From: Rhizomucor pusillus
Taxonomy: Eukaryota > Mucoromycota > Mucoromycetes > Mucorales > Lichtheimiaceae
Direction of reading: 5' to 3'
Assembly (NCBI GenBank): GCA_900175165.2
Contig: FWWN02000583.1
Coordinates: forward strand, 51,810-115,809
Length of the DNA stretch: 64,000 bases
Below are positions 21,708-34,392 of this stretch, piece after piece. Position numbers and translations under genes: made by a program. The notes under the pieces were generated by a model. That model was not told the DNA's origin. It was given only the letters and a program-made list of their open reading frames with translations, and did not search any database. Positions within the stretch are counted from its first letter, which is position 1. Each line of letters opens with the position of its first letter.

Positions 21708-23374
21708 TCATTCCTGGTAACGCACAACCTTTAGAGAAACGCTCAAGTATACTGGGAGGTCGTCGAGTGGTCGAACTCAAGCGAAGCATGATGTGGATGA
21801 AAGATAATCCACAAGAGGAACCAACAGTAAGATCCCCTTCTTTGTGCAATTTATTTAGGAAAGAATGCTAACGACAAGGATATTTGTTGTTACCAGCCAC
21901 GACCATCTACGAGTGCAGGACCATCTACGCCTTTAGGTTCACCTCGTCGAGACTCCTTTTCATCGTCTATATCCATCACCTCGTATGGCTCAGGTGGTGG
22001 GACTGGAAACGGTACCCGGTCCAATGCAAATACGCTCTCACCGCGACAACCCATGATGAACTTCATACAGAACCACGTATCCGACCTGTTTGCCAGTCGA
22101 CCGCCATATCTCAAAGAGGGCGTCGTTGTTCGGAAACACTTGCTGGAGAATGGCAGCCAAAGGGCTAAACATCGCGAATGGAAAGAATGTTTTTTGGTTG
22201 TCAGCAACGGGGAACTGAAAATGTATACCATGCACGGATCTGTATCTGAGGAACGCAGGAGTGTTTTGCGAGTTAGCAGCGTCAGCAATTTTGCGACGCT
22301 TGCCGACTCCCTTGGCAACGGCACTGGTGGTAGCACCAGCAGCCAGACTCGCAGCAGCGGCAGCGTTGCAAGCGTCAGAAACACTCCAGGTGGTGGCAGC
22401 CATCAATGGACAGTAAGTAGAGTGGTAGAAACAATTCGAGGAATATTTATATATCTTGGAAAAAAATCTGTAGTCGTCGATGCCGCTCATGGGAACAATA
22501 GTGCTGAATCACACCCTGTCCAATATATTACCGCCGCCAGGATACAACAGGCAACGTCCTCACGTATTCGCGATCCAGCAACCACACGGAGGCGTGTACT
22601 TGTTCCAAACGACCTCTCAAGAGCAAGCCAACGAATGGGTGGAAACGTGCAATTACTGGGCTGCACGGCAGAGTAAAGAGCCGCTTCCGGGTGGTGTCAG
22701 CAACATGGAATACGGATGGGGCGACTGCCTAAACGATGTTATTCTTGATTTGGACTCTGTCGAGATATCCGGCAAATACTTTGACGATCCGGACGAGGTG
22801 ACCATTTACGACTGGCGGCCACCCGCTCCACCCAGCGTACCTAGCACTTTGGATGAAAAGGAGCAGCTGGCAGCGCTCCAGAAGCATCTGCATGCGCTCG
22901 GCGAGGAAATCAATGAACACCGTGAACTGAAACGAAAAATTCTCGTCAAGGTAAACAAGAGATGCTATTATCTATTTTGATTTATTTCAAAACCTAACAT
23001 CTATGTAGTTCCATGCAAAATCTCAAAATCACTCCAAAGCACTCGCCAACTGGGAATCCAAGTCAACCTACTTGCTTCACGAGATAATCAAGTATCAAAA
23101 CTATTGCATGGCACTTGAGAAAAGTGCAGAACGTCGTCAGCAAGCTGAACAAGAGAAAGCGGCTGCAGCAGCTGCTGCTGCCACCACCACCACTTCGTCT
23201 TCTTCTTCTTCGTCTTCCGCAGAAACACATGAAGCCTCAAGTAAACTGTCGGTGGTGCAAGACAGCAACAGCAACCAGCTGCAGCAGCAGCAACAACAAC
23301 AGCTGGAGTACAAACGCACCGATCTCGACCTTTTTAGCGAAATTGGCAAAGAACTTCAACATTGGAACCTGTAA
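18162..23374 (+). CDS. Sec7-PH ARF guanine-nucleotide exchange factor (SYT1-like)
   Basis: The protein has a very long disordered N-terminus (Pro, Ser, Gln, Thr tracts), a split Sec7 domain (about 20940-21660), a PH domain (about 22080-22690) and a C-terminal coiled coil with Gln-rich tail. Sec7 landmarks are RIAEWLGQRKPLNSETLVCYM, the glutamic-finger-like FKAEAQQIDRL, FAQRYWECNPKSIFGDV, YSLLLLNTDLH and WEMEMENYL. PH landmarks are LKEGVVVRKHLLENG, REWKECFLVVSNGELKMY and VYLFQTTSQEQANEWVETCNYWAA. Sec7 domains load GTP on ARF GTPases at Golgi/endosomal membranes. Sec7-PH architecture with a long tail fits yeast Syt1-type proteins. Introns: about 18699-18765, then one before each of KPLNS, KLYFK, DIVYA, ELYYS, PRPST, SSMPL and FHAKS. 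The start is uncertain: ATG 18162 lies in an exon preceded by an acceptor-like CTCTAG, so an upstream exon may exist. Confidence 0.85.
18431..18458 (+). repeat. GAC/ACG trinucleotide repeat in the ARF-GEF gene
   Basis: A pure run of about nine GAC/ACG units encodes consecutive threonines in the disordered N-terminus. Runs this pure are slippage-prone and often vary in length between strains. Confidence 0.7.
21673..21712 (+). repeat. CAG/CAA glutamine tract in the ARF-GEF gene
   Basis: Mixed CAG/CAA codons encode about ten glutamines between the Sec7 and PH domains. Further glutamine runs in the same gene lie near 19840-19862, 20625-20640 and 23280-23302. Confidence 0.7.
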
Positions 23375-23808
23375 TATATATTCTACATCTTACGCTATTA
23401 TTACTACTATTATAATTTTGTTTCTTCCCATCTTACCATTTGCACGTACAAACGAAAAACCACATCATGGGCGATCAAGTATAGATGAACATCATCCGCT
23501 AATGATAATGAAGAATATTGCACTGTAGTAACTTTTCCTTTCCAGAATGACAATGTATATGTCTTTCATCGTTAAAGTATACCTTCGTGCAGACATCGAG
23601 GTTAATGTCGCAAGTTCGATAGAGCTCAATGCAGATCATACGGGAACATGATGACAACCAAGCTGCTAGTATAATATATATATTCGCTTTGAAGGAAACA
23701 AAAATAAAAAGAAATGTATATATATACGCTACACATTTTTCTTTTACGCGAATGCGTGTTAAATTGCATTCAGAAACACAAGAGGGAGGGAGGGAGGGGT
23801 ATCAAAAT
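23375..23808. other. Convergent intergenic region
   Basis: The 3' flanks of the plus-strand ARF-GEF and the minus-strand kinesin meet here. The sequence is A/T-rich with TATATATA runs near 23676 and 23716-23724 and GGGAGGGAGGGAGG near 23784-23797. No gene seen. Confidence 0.5.
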
Positions 23809-26800
23809 TTAGTAGAATGGGCTGGCCACACGATCCGTCGCTGATGCTGGGGATGTCTGGCTGTACTCTGAAGATAATGAATCCCAGCGCCGTTTGAGCT
23901 CGTCCACACTGCCGCTGCTGTGCCTATGGAACGCCATTTTTGCCCGGGATGCTCGAGTAGGTGTCTGTGAAAGGCGATCAAATACATTGACGGGTGTACC
24001 GGACCGCTGTTCGTTGTGCTGTTGGTGATGGTTGTTGGGCGTGGGCGTGGTAGAGGTGGTACTGGGCATGGTCGCGCGTTTCATTTGCCGCGTTGTCACG
24101 GAGTAGTTTGCGAGTGGCGATGAAGGCGGTAGCGGCGGCTGCAGTCCCACATCGTACTCTGCTGCATTTTCGCGTGCGTTAGGCATCAAGCCATGGTTCG
24201 TTTGCAGTGCTGCTAGGCGGTGTCTTGGCGGCGGTGGCGGAATAGGAGGCAGGGTTGGTTGATGCTGCTGCAAAGTATTTGCTCGCTTCCGCAGAGAACC
24301 TTGGCTTGTCGTCGAGACCGTATTGTTCCAAGAATTTTGCGACTGCGATGAAGAGTAGTCAGATTGGAGCGACGAGCGGCGAAGGTGGCTGCTGCGGATA
24401 GATGATGTGGAAGAGTCGCGATCCATGGCGTACCGTGCAAACTCGGCTGGGCTGATCATGGTAATCGGTACAGGCGATTCGGAACCTCCTTCCCGCTGCT
24501 GCCACGATAAGCGCTTTTGAATCATATTGAAGAAGCGGTCAGGCGAAGGTGTGGTCTCACGGTTAGGATCGACCTTGTCAACGAGCGATTTCACTGGTTT
24601 AGGTGGTCCGAGCACTCCGTTTCGTTGGGGAGACATGCGTGGTGAGCATGAAAGCGCAGACGGCTCTGCAATTTCTTCTAGAGATACTTCAGAAGAAGAG
24701 CGTCCATCCATCACGTCTGGTTCTGGGCTGTTGATCATGCCGCGAAGGCCATCTTCGTAAATCTTGTCAAAAATGGTGGTGCCGCTATTAATGTATTCTT
24801 CAATGCGTGCATCCATGGGCGTTGCTGTCTTTGCACGTTCCGGATCAATCTTTTGCTCCTCTAGTTTGCGTATACGACGCTCGTTCTCAACGGTAGTTGC
24901 AATGGCAGCGCGTTTCATGACAATCAATGTACGTCGTAAGTCCATCACTGTCTTCTCAAGGTTTTGCTGTGCCACTTGGCGGTTGCACTCGCTCATGCGC
25001 AGGCTGGTGATATCCTCCACCAAGGCCTCGGCGATGCGTTTGCATTCATCAGGCTCCAATGACTTGAGCAACTTGACTGTAATGTCGTATGCCATCTCAG
25101 GGGCCGCGTTTGCAGGCACGCTGTATTGCTCTTCGAATGCATCCATATCTGCCCATTCATCCTGCGGGTTCGGATTCGAGATAATTTCGTCTGCAAAAGT
25201 GACATGCTTTTCAGCGCGTGGTGGAATCGTGACGACACCGCCGTCTTCGTCTAGAGAATCTCCAGCCGCCTCCGACTGCAGCGCTCGGATGCGAGCAGAC
25301 AAATATGCGATTTCGGCAGACATGAGATCGATGCGCTCGTCCGTCAGCTCAATAGCCATTGTATCCATAGGCTGCCCGGTCTTCTCGGCATTCTCCTTCT
25401 CGGCGAGGTAGATATGCTTTCTCTCTTCTAATAATTCTAGCTTCTCGGCAGCAAGTCGTTCTCGGCGAACAAGCAGCTGCTCCATCTCAACGACAGCCTG
25501 CTTGCCCTGGATGTATTGACATAATGCCTTGTCAAGAAGCTCCTTCTTGCGCTTGGCGCGGATATCCAAAGGAATAGTGCTAGTCTTCTTGCGATTCTGG
25601 CGTCGATTTGGATAGCCGAGACCGCCTCGAGCAACGATAGCAAAGCTTCCTCCAATAATGTGAGAGACCTTGCTGAGCAGTCGCTCATCCAGTATGCCGC
25701 CTTCGCGTACGGCCTTTTTCAAGACGTTAATCATTTGTTTGAGCTGGCTATGGTTCATTAAGATCTCTTCGTTGCGCTTCTTGAGCATCAGTTTTTGATT
25801 CTCATGCTCTCGCTCCAGACGTCGCTTAGCCATGTTGGCTTCGGCTTGCTGGCGCTGAAGTTGCAAAATCTTGCGTTCCTGGTTGGACATTTGCTCTCGA
25901 ACACGTTCCTGTTCGGCCTTCATGCGTTTCACCATGCGTTTCCGTTCAATTTGCAGCGTCTCAACGTTGGCACGAAGTGATCGCAGCAACGTCTCGTTCT
26001 GATTGCGTGTTGCCTGCATCGCCATGGTTGTTTGCGAGTACTTGCGCTTCAGCTCGGAAATCTCGGACAACAGTGTCTTCATCTTTGCTTCGTAGGCGTG
26101 GCGAATATCAATGAGCTGCTGCTTCTCCTTCATCTGGAGTGCAACATCCGATTTTGTTGCAAACCGAGACTTGGTGCGCATCAAGGCAGTGTCGCGCTCG
26201 CGCTGCAACTCTGCCAGCTGAGCCTGCAATTCAGCTACCTTGTCATCGAACTTGCGACGCATAAACGCGTATTCCATTTCAGATTTTTCCAAATGCGATA
26301 CAAGCTGTTCTTTGACTTTGATGTCTGACTGGATCTGGTGCAGCATGCGTACAAGCTGTGGGTTATGTTTCATATCATAAGAGGTCAGTGTCAGCTTGCT
26401 GTCAGCGGTAGACGGGACACTGATGGCAGTCGACGATGCAGATTTCGAGTCGGCAAATGCACCATCTTGCTGCTTTGCAGGACCTTCCCAGGCTGGCACA
26501 GCCTATGAAAAAGTAGAAATGGGGAGTTAATGGAATGCGAACTACAAGAATCCGTATGAAAAATACATACTAGAGTTTCAATCTCATCGTCCAGAGAATC
26601 ATCGTCTGCACCGAACGGGCCTTCGTTGCCAACCGGTGATGGGGTAGCTGAAAAGTTTCCTTCATCTGTAGGTGTACGACGCATTGCACTGCTGCCGTGG
26701 ATGCGACGTTCTTCCTCTTCAAAGGCCTAACACGAGTGCGTGCGTTTGTTGTCATTAGTCTTATCAGCCAAAATCTTTGACTTTACTTATTTACCTTAAG

Positions 26801-29110
26801 CTCTTCTTCCCAAGCCTTGGCTGTGTCGTCAAGAGGCTTGATGAGCTCGAGCACTTCCATTCCTTTACGGATTTCATCGCGTGCTTTAGCGATACTTTCT
26901 TTGACTTCGAGTCGGATTGTTTCATCTTGTTCGTCGTTAACGAAACCTTCGTCTTCCTCAAAGTCTTCCGTGTGTTCGTGAATAACAGGTCGGGGTGACG
27001 ACTTGCTGCCGGCTGCTGCACGTCGATTAACACGAATAGGCCGAACACTTGTGGTGGTGCTGCTGGAGCTGGCAGTAATTCTACCGCCTCTCTTTCGTCG
27101 ATGACGACGACGGCGTTGCTGGCTGGATCCGCTTGCTGTCAACTGTGGCTGGCCTACGAATCGAGCAGCACCAGCGCTACTGCTACTTTGTCGCGTGTTC
27201 GGTGTTGATTTTACACTTTCCAAAAATGCTACTCTGTCGCGTGTATCGGCCAATTCATTCGTTAAGTCCTGAATTTGTTTTTGATACTGGGCGATGATAG
27301 GATGCGATTGCAATCGTTCAGCTTTTGCTTTCTCGTTATCGTCGGCATTCTCGGCGTCGATGAAATCACTGAGTTCTCGTTCCATCATTAATGTATCGCG
27401 CTCGCTGGTTGCTTGAATCAAGTTGGCGCTTAGATCGTCAATGCGGTCGCGGAGACGCACAACCTCGCTTCTAAGTGCACGGACTTCGTCGTCACGTTGG
27501 ACACTGCCAGCATACGAGTCGCCCATGCCTTCTGAGCGCAAAGACGCAATTTCCATGCGCAGACGCGCAACTAGCGAACGCAGCTGATTCACCTCAATGG
27601 AGCTGCCGGCAAAATCTTGGTTGATGGTAACACGGTTTTTGATGTTGCGGGCACGGTTGGCATACTTGAGAGTGTTGAGTGTCTCCATGAAATTGCTGTC
27701 AGCTGGCGACACACATGCGAGCATGAGCGTTTGGCTGTTTCCTCCAAGTGAATCCTGAAGGAGACGTGTCAGCTTTGAGTCTCGATATGGAATATGAGTT
27801 GTCTTGCGAGCTTCGTCGCCGAGCGCTGAAATAACATTGCCGAGCGCTAACAGCCCGGAATTGATGGCAATACCCTCTTTGGCACGATCGCCTTCTGCTT
27901 TAGTGCGTTTAAGCTACATTTCAAATATATGTTGGAGATAAAAAAATCCATCCAAGTATAAACTTCTGAAATATATAACAGAAACGTTACCCTCTCAGAG
28001 CCTGCCAAGTCGACAAAGTGGAATTTACTCGTGAGCGACTTGAGGTTATCATCACTGTCGCCTTCTCTTCGCTGCTGTTTCAATACAACCGAAAATATAG
28101 CGTGTGAGCGTGATGAAACCGCATTCATGTCTGTAGATGCCGTGGTTCGACACAGCGAGCCTTTTGCAAGGAATCTACGAAACTGTCAGATTACATTTTT
28201 ATAGGGATGCTGTATATCCATACCCTAATAGCTCTTCTGGATTTTCACAGCGCTCTTCACGAACGCCACTCCAGTAAATGTTACCAGCAATGTCTTCACG
28301 AATTGCAATGTCAGTCGATGCGACCGAGCTTCCATTGTTTTTGCGCTTCTGGGCGGTGCATGGATTGAGTAGATCAATAAGTTCTTCGTTGTAAAGTTCC
28401 AGGAATGAGACATAAACCTCGTATTTGAACTCTGGATCTTTGTCTGCGCGCTCTTGCAACTTTGCAAACAGCTCGCCAATGCAGCGCGGAACGATACCTA
28501 TTATGTTCTCTTTTCCGTTAGATCATCCACCAAAGACGGACGGACAGGTGCATAGATCGGTCGGACCTTCATTTTCGGGGTCGTTCGTCCTTTCTAAACT
28601 TGTTCCCATACTGTACGTCTTGCCCGAACCAGTTTGACTGAGGAGCATGAAATTAATAATAATCGTAGTTAGCAATGAAATGTTTTTAAAGAATAACTTA
28701 CCCGTAAGCTAGGATGGTGGCATTGAAGCTGATGCAAAAAAGAAAAGAAAGAAAAGAAAGGAAATAGTTTAAATATTTTGCCGAGTGCTTTGCTAGCTGA
28801 TCGCAAAAGTATTAATGTGGGTGCCCTTACCCCTCTATGAATTTTTCAAGCAGCGGCAGTGCAGCGGCAGAGAATACCTGCGCCTGCGACGCCTCAGAGT
28901 TGAAGACATAATCGTATGTAAATGACTTTTCGGTGCCGATGAGCACTTGAGGTTCATTTGGAATGTAGGACACACACTCGCTGCAGTTGCTTAGACGCTC
29001 TTTCTCTGTCAGCGGGCGAACACGCAGCCCCACCCTTAAGGTAACAGATAAGTAAATATGAAAAGTAGATAACAAATAAAGGTGAAGTACCTGACGGCGG
29101 TAGAGGTCAT
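23809..29110 (-). CDS. Kinesin-4 family motor protein
   Basis: The ATG at 29108-29110 opens a tiny first exon (MTSTAV), which joins to [16 protein letters not shown]. Motor motifs follow in order: [17 protein letters not shown], the P-loop [30 protein letters not shown], switch [17 protein letters not shown], switch [13 protein letters not shown], then [52 protein letters not shown] and [13 protein letters not shown]. That last block is characteristic of kinesin-4 (KIF4/KIF21/Krp-type) plus-end motors, which act on spindle or interphase microtubules. Long coiled coils follow to about 25000, then a disordered Ser/Pro-rich tail ending VASPFY. One motor intron (about 28490-28580) must be removed to avoid an in-frame TGA; splicing gives NDPENEGIVPR. 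The intron near 28740 carries an AAAAG-type repeat. Total length is roughly 1500 residues. Confidence 0.9.
28738..28764. repeat. GAAA-type microsatellite in a kinesin intron
   Basis: The stretch AAAAGAAAAGAAAGAAAAG and its continuation are an imperfect purine repeat inside a kinesin intron. No coding role. Confidence 0.6.
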
Positions 29111-30538
29111 TGATAAATATCAGATGTACTTTTTTGGACGGTATAATAGTATAAGTGTACGTATATATGTATATATAAACGTATATACAAGTGAAAATAA
29201 AGAAACAACAAAAAAGAACAAGTAAGGGGCAGGGGAGGGGCAAAGAGAAACAGAAGAAAGAAAGAAAAAAAAGGTTAAAGAAATGTTAGCAGATAGGTTG
29301 CGTGTGCAAAAGAAAGTTGGATCGGGCTGGTGACACACAGGTGCTCGCGCGGCTGTCCTTCCGGTTACTCTCACCACTGATGATGCTGCATGCACATGAT
29401 TTTTACGCTGCAATCCAGATCCCTCGCAAGAAGGGGAAAAGAGAACAAGAGGAGATCAGTAGTAGGTGAAATGTAGTTATTAAAAGCTTTTGCTGCTTTT
29501 ACACCTCTTGTCTGCCAAAGGATTGTTGTTGCACTTCTGGTCACACACCCGCCCGGACCTTTTCCGCTTGGCCCCGTCGTGGCCTTAATTCAGGTGGTGT
29601 TCCCTTGTCAACCTGTCGACCGGCCGGGAGGACACCATCCGATGACCTGCAACTGCGATATTACACAAGAAAACACACAAATAATATACATCCAACTTTT
29701 TTGTACGTATCGTCACGCTATCATTCGTACGCCCCACCCCTCCCCTTCCTTGTATTAAAGAAGCAGCAGCAACACACACACGCAAAGGGCAAACAAATGT
29801 GAATCAGGACCGTCTTCTTTGCAGCTGCCCACAACCTGCGTAAAAAAATTCATCTTCAGTCAGGTGCGCACAAACTTACTTTCTTCGCAATAACAAGAAG
29901 GAACAGAGAATCGGGTACGGCGGCGGCGGCTGCTGCGGAAGCGAACCCCGGTACACAGTGATACATGTGCTGCAACTCGCAGGAGGAGTGTTGCGCGCGG
30001 ACTTGTGTTGTCTGTACGTATATTTTGTCAATAACATGTGCGGCAATCTTCCTATTTCTCTCTGCTCATCTCTCTCTATTTCTCTGTGCGTGTATCTGCA
30101 TTCTGAAGATCTGCAGTGCGGGGTGTGCTGCTGCATTCCACAAACCACTTCTGCTATGATACCCCGATTAATTATTTTGGCTGGCAAGATTTGATTCGCG
30201 CCTGGAGCGACCGCCCTTGCATCCTCCTCTTCAATTATCACATTCAGGAACGTCTTCTTGTTAGTTACAAAGAAGATGAGCAACATTTTTGGTCTGGTGA
30301 CAACAAAACATCATTCTATGTGAACGGCACCGTTTGCAAGAATCCTTACTCTTTCTGCAATGTCTCTGTAAAACCGTTTTATTTATCTTTCCTCAGATAA
30401 AAATTGATTGCATGCGTATGTTTACTACAGTAGCAGTGACTCGTCCCTCGTCGTTGTCATGCAATTTACTGAGGTTGCGAGGCGGACATCCATTTGATTT
30501 TTTTTACCCGCTTTCTTCACTTCCAGTCAGACAGAGCA
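29111..30538. other. Divergent intergenic region of kinesin and rRNA methyltransferase genes
   Basis: No gene recognised on either strand. The sequence contains TATATATGTATATATAAACG near 29162-29180, several CT- or GA-rich runs (29230-29280, 30055-30090) and CA repeats near 29770. Open frames here are short and of low complexity. It presumably holds two promoters and 5' leaders. Confidence 0.5.
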
Positions 30539-31629
30539 ATGCCACCGAAAAAGAAGAAACTTAAAAATGCGCTCAGCAATGTGCTCGCACAATCAGAGGC
30601 GATCAAAAAGGAAAAGCGGCTGCAAATGCAGGGCGATACCCGCACTCAAGCGCAGCGCAAGGAACGTCAAAGGATCGGTGCTCATCGACGAATGCGGCCG
30701 GAATTTCGAGAAGACGATCGTATATTGCTAGTGGGCGAGGGCAATTTCTCGTTTGCGCGGTCCTTGGCAGAGAATTACATTCAGGGAAACTGGAACACCA
30801 TGATCGCTACGTGCTACGACAGCGAAGACGTCCTGTACGAAAAGTATGGAGATGAAGCAAAAGAAAATATCGAAACATTGCGGGCATTCGGTGTGCATGT
30901 ACTCTTTGACGTTGACGCCACAAAATTGCAAGACCGGAAGATGTTGAGAAAAAATGTGTTTACGAAAATCATTTTCAATTTTCCACATGCTGGTAAGGGG
31001 AAAAGATAATCTGGTGATCATCATTGATTATGTGTACTGAAAAACGGTTGCTAGGTGCTGGTATCAAGGATCAGGATCACAATGTTAGAGCAAATCAGGC
31101 ATTAATCAATGGGTTCTTGGCTTCAGCGCGACAGCAGCTATCAACGGAAGGCCAACTGGCACATTTTTACACGGAACAGCAAGCGGATGCAGACGATGAT
31201 AGCCATCATCACCACCAACAGGAAGAACAGTTGTTACCGCTGCGAGAGGGAGAAATTCACATCACCATAAAAACATGCAAACCTTACGATTTATGGGACG
31301 TAAAGTCCCTTGCAAAGTCAACGGGCGTGCTCGCGGTCAAGTCTAGTTTCAGATTCTTGCCAGAGGATTTTCCTGGATACGAGCATCGCCGAACGCTTGG
31401 TTTCAAAGAAGGTGTCAGCAAGAGTGGAAATGCAGAAATTAACAGGGCCGATCCAAGGACCTTTGTAATCGTACGTCGATTGGCTATGGCAGAGGAATTT
31501 GAGAAAAGTAAGAAAGGATCCATTGAAGCAAAGAAGGAACGACAGCGAGAAAAGCAGCTTGGAAAGAAAAAACGCAAACGAGGCGCAGATAGCGACAGCG
31601 ACGATGATTCGGATGATAACCAAAAGTAA
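30539..31629 (+). CDS. 25S rRNA (uridine-N3)-methyltransferase, BMT5-like
   Basis: Two exons (30539-30992 and 31055-31629) encode 342 residues. A basic start (MPPKKKKLKNALSN) precedes the DUF2431 methyltransferase fold: DRILLVGEGNFSFARSLAENY is the SAM-binding motif I, YDSEDVLYEKYGDEAKENI and the strand VLFDVDATKL follow, then FTKIIFNFPHAGAGIKDQDHNVRANQALINGF. That last block, with FPH and D-x-N-x-R-x-N-Q, is diagnostic of BMT5/FDXACB1-type enzymes. Yeast Bmt5 methylates a uridine of 25S rRNA in the nucleolus. The C-terminus (KKERQREKQLGKKKRKRG, then an Asp/Ser run) looks like a nucleolar targeting tail. The intron splits the Gly codon after FPHA. Confidence 0.88.
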
Positions 31630-31823
31630 AACAAGGCAATGCATTTGTTCCATACTATTGTAATACCAAGCATTCAATAAAAAGCATTATCATCATCATC
31701 ACTGGCATTAACACCATCGTTGCCATGCAAACCTGTGTAACGAGCGGATGTCATATTCGGCGTGAGTACGTAGGAATTGGCACCCTCCCCGTCCCCACGC
31801 GCAACTACCGTCTGTCAGCAACC

Positions 31824-32296
31824 ATGAAACTTGTTCACATTGGTATTGCATGCGAGAACGCACAGGGGGGTTGTATTTTAACAAAGCAATTATCCTAGTT
31901 ATTGCCAAGTTCAAGCCCGAGATCTCAGAGGAGCTTCGACAGCAAGCATGCAACGACGTGCTCAAGCTCAAAGACCAGATCCCTCAAATCACCAGCGTCA
32001 CAGCTGGAAAGACCTTTACTAATAGAAGCAAAGGATACGAATGGGGTAAACAATGTGTGCGTGTTAATAATAATCGACCCCTTCCCTGACCGTAACTTGT
32101 TACAGGCTGGGTTGTCGAATTGGAGAAGCAGGAGGTCAGTAGTGGTGGTGGCCGCAGCAATATGTTGTCGCATGGCAGTAACCCTCCTTTTCTTTAGGAT
32201 TTGGAAACTTACGACAAGCACCCTGCCCACCAGGAGTTCTTGAAGAACTACAAGGCTACCTTCGAAGATCTCATTGCTCTTGACTACATGTCGTAA
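31824..32296 (+). CDS. Stress-responsive A/B barrel (Dabb) protein
   Basis: Four exons (31824-31842, 31899-32045, 32106-32134, 32198-32296) encode 97 residues. Visible motifs are MKLVHIVIAKFKPEI, IPQITSVTAGKTFT, GYEWGWVVELEKQEDL and YDKHPAHQEFLKNY. The N-terminal HIVxxKFK strand and the Y-x-x-H-P-x-H element are typical of Dabb domains, which form a dimeric ferredoxin-like barrel. Functions vary and include small-molecule binding and plant stress proteins; no specific substrate can be read here. The tiny 19-base first exon is supported by frame: MKLVHI, then G+TT for Val. Confidence 0.85.
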
Positions 32297-34392
32297 AGAA
32301 ACACGAATAAAACGAACTGTGCATTTGGCTATACAGTGCTCGTCATTATAGGACATCAACGAGAAAGGGGCCAGATATTTTGATTGCATTTTGTTCGCCG
32401 TTGCTGCTCGGACCGGGAGACTTATCCCCCATTTCTGCTAAATCTTCGATGTGCAACAAATAGCAGTTAGCGCGCTTCTATAGACCCGGAAGCATTACCC
32501 TTTTTTCCCTAATGCTAAGCCGCGCACATTGCGTCAGAGCTTTGACCATGAAAGGAAAAACTCCATGGAGGAGAGACGGTCTATCAGGACGGGGGTTGTG
32601 CTCGAGCTCCCACATAAGCAACAACACTGGTGTCGCAATCCGTAGAAAAATTCATTGTTTTTCTATGTAGCATGACCCGTACAAGCATCCTATGGAAGCT
32701 TAGAGAAGTTTCTACCTTGTAAGTAGTTATGATTTTTGTCCACGAACTTGCTTACATGGTCAGCGAGACCATCTGGTTGTCAGTAAGGATAAGATCAAGA
32801 CGAAAAGTTGCAGAGCAGTGGATCATCATGCTCTTGTTGTGTAATATATCCGTGCGCATTCATTCGTAGAAAATGTCAACTTTATTCCCCATAGCAAGCA
32901 ACTCTTGCATGAGAACAACATAGTCACGTCCACCAAGTCTAGACATCAATCGTGCCCTGGATGCCTTTATCCGTCGGCTCTTACGATCCCAAGAAAGTCG
33001 CAACAAATTGAGGAAGTCTTGGATGGTACTTGGAAGTCAAGTGACCATCTAAAAGACCCATGGTAAAAGAGAACTTACGATCCATACATTTACGTGGAAA
33101 CGCGATACAATCCGTCTCTTGCTGCAATATTTCAAGAATATTATCACTTCGTAGCATCTTTTTGTAGCTTTTTGTATACTATCATATTTCATTTAATTGA
33201 CTGCCGCGCCTGTCATCGGATACTTGAAACCCGCTTTTCATTGCTGATATAAATCTTCAATAGCTTTATGATATATGCAGTGAGCTGGTGGATTCTATCA
33301 TTACAATATGTACGTAGTTGCTGAGATATTTCGTATTTATAGTATTCTTTGAATTATTCTTGTTTCATCCAGAGCTCAGATGATGTAGATGTTTAGCGCC
33401 ATTTACAGCTAGGCGTTTGTAGCTTCCTGTCATTGTGATCACATCCACATTTATCATTCTTGTATTTGAACTGCTTTCACCGCGAATAAAATATTGCCTA
33501 GCATGTCAAATGCAGACAAGTAGTTCCTTGAAACCCTTGCAGCTCACCATCTTTACACTGGGGAAAACAGTGAGTACAAAATTTAGTTTTCTGGAGAAGT
33601 ATGCGTACGATAAGTAAATGATGATAGTCTGGCAGAAATCTATAGAGCTTCTTCCTATTGCATCCAAGTTTCTGGGAGGGCGTGGGTGATACGGCAAAAA
33701 AACCGGTTTTTTGCATGATCGACTTTCTGGCGATGACAGCATTCCGAAGTTTAAACTTTGCCAACCTTGTACAACAGTTGAATTGATGGACATTGAACTG
33801 GATATGTAGCTGAGATTCCGTTTGCAATATGCAGCCATAGAGCAGGCATTGCAATCTTTATTCCCCTATGGACATGACTTTTGTTTGACCATTATATTGG
33901 CTTGCTAACATTCTGTTGAGTATGGTGATGAATGATTCTTGCCATTAAAGGCAGTTGGGGGTGGGTTGGAGAATGTGTATGCTCTGTTTCAAAGTGGCAG
34001 TCGGAGCTTTTCATAGAACAAAAGAACAAAGTATCGAATACGATCGAACAAAGTTCTCAGCAAGGCGGATGACCATCACCGATCCAGATATGGTACATGA
34101 TAGCATGCACATCAATAATGAAAAAATAGATCCTCATCCGACTGATTACAACCCATGGACAACGTTTAACAGAATGGAAAGAAAATCCTCTTAGCTGTTG
34201 GTAATTTGGGCTTGTGCGCGCGCAACAATTCGAAGGATGAAGAAGGAAATAAAACCGCATGCTCCGTCTCGGCCGTAAAAAACCCCCACTCTCTTCTTCT
34301 TTCGTGTAATTCACACTTCAAGCTTTTTCTGCGCTCACACACCTTTCTCTCTTGCCTTTTTATCCTTCTTGCCTACTATATCCTTACCGCAC
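32297..34392. other. Two-kilobase gene-poor stretch
   Basis: I find no convincing gene. Minus-strand open frames near 33506-33854 overlap each other in two frames and lack domain features. The sequence is A/T-rich with no clear repeat structure. The right end (34290-34390) is CT-rich and probably the promoter/leader of the next gene. Confidence 0.45.

Noticed and set aside
24764..25411. Plus-strand open frame of 215 codons opposite the kinesin coiled coil
   Set aside because: Antisense shadow of the Glu/Lys-rich coiled-coil exon; its Ser/Cys/Arg composition is what such shadows give.
28490..28580. In-frame stop suggesting that the kinesin is a pseudogene
   Set aside because: A GT-AG intron removes the stop and joins sequence that matches the kinesin family exactly.
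29876..30286. Minus-strand open frame of 136 codons upstream of the rRNA methyltransferase
   Set aside because: Low-complexity translation of a CT/GA-rich leader, with no domain or codon pattern of a gene.
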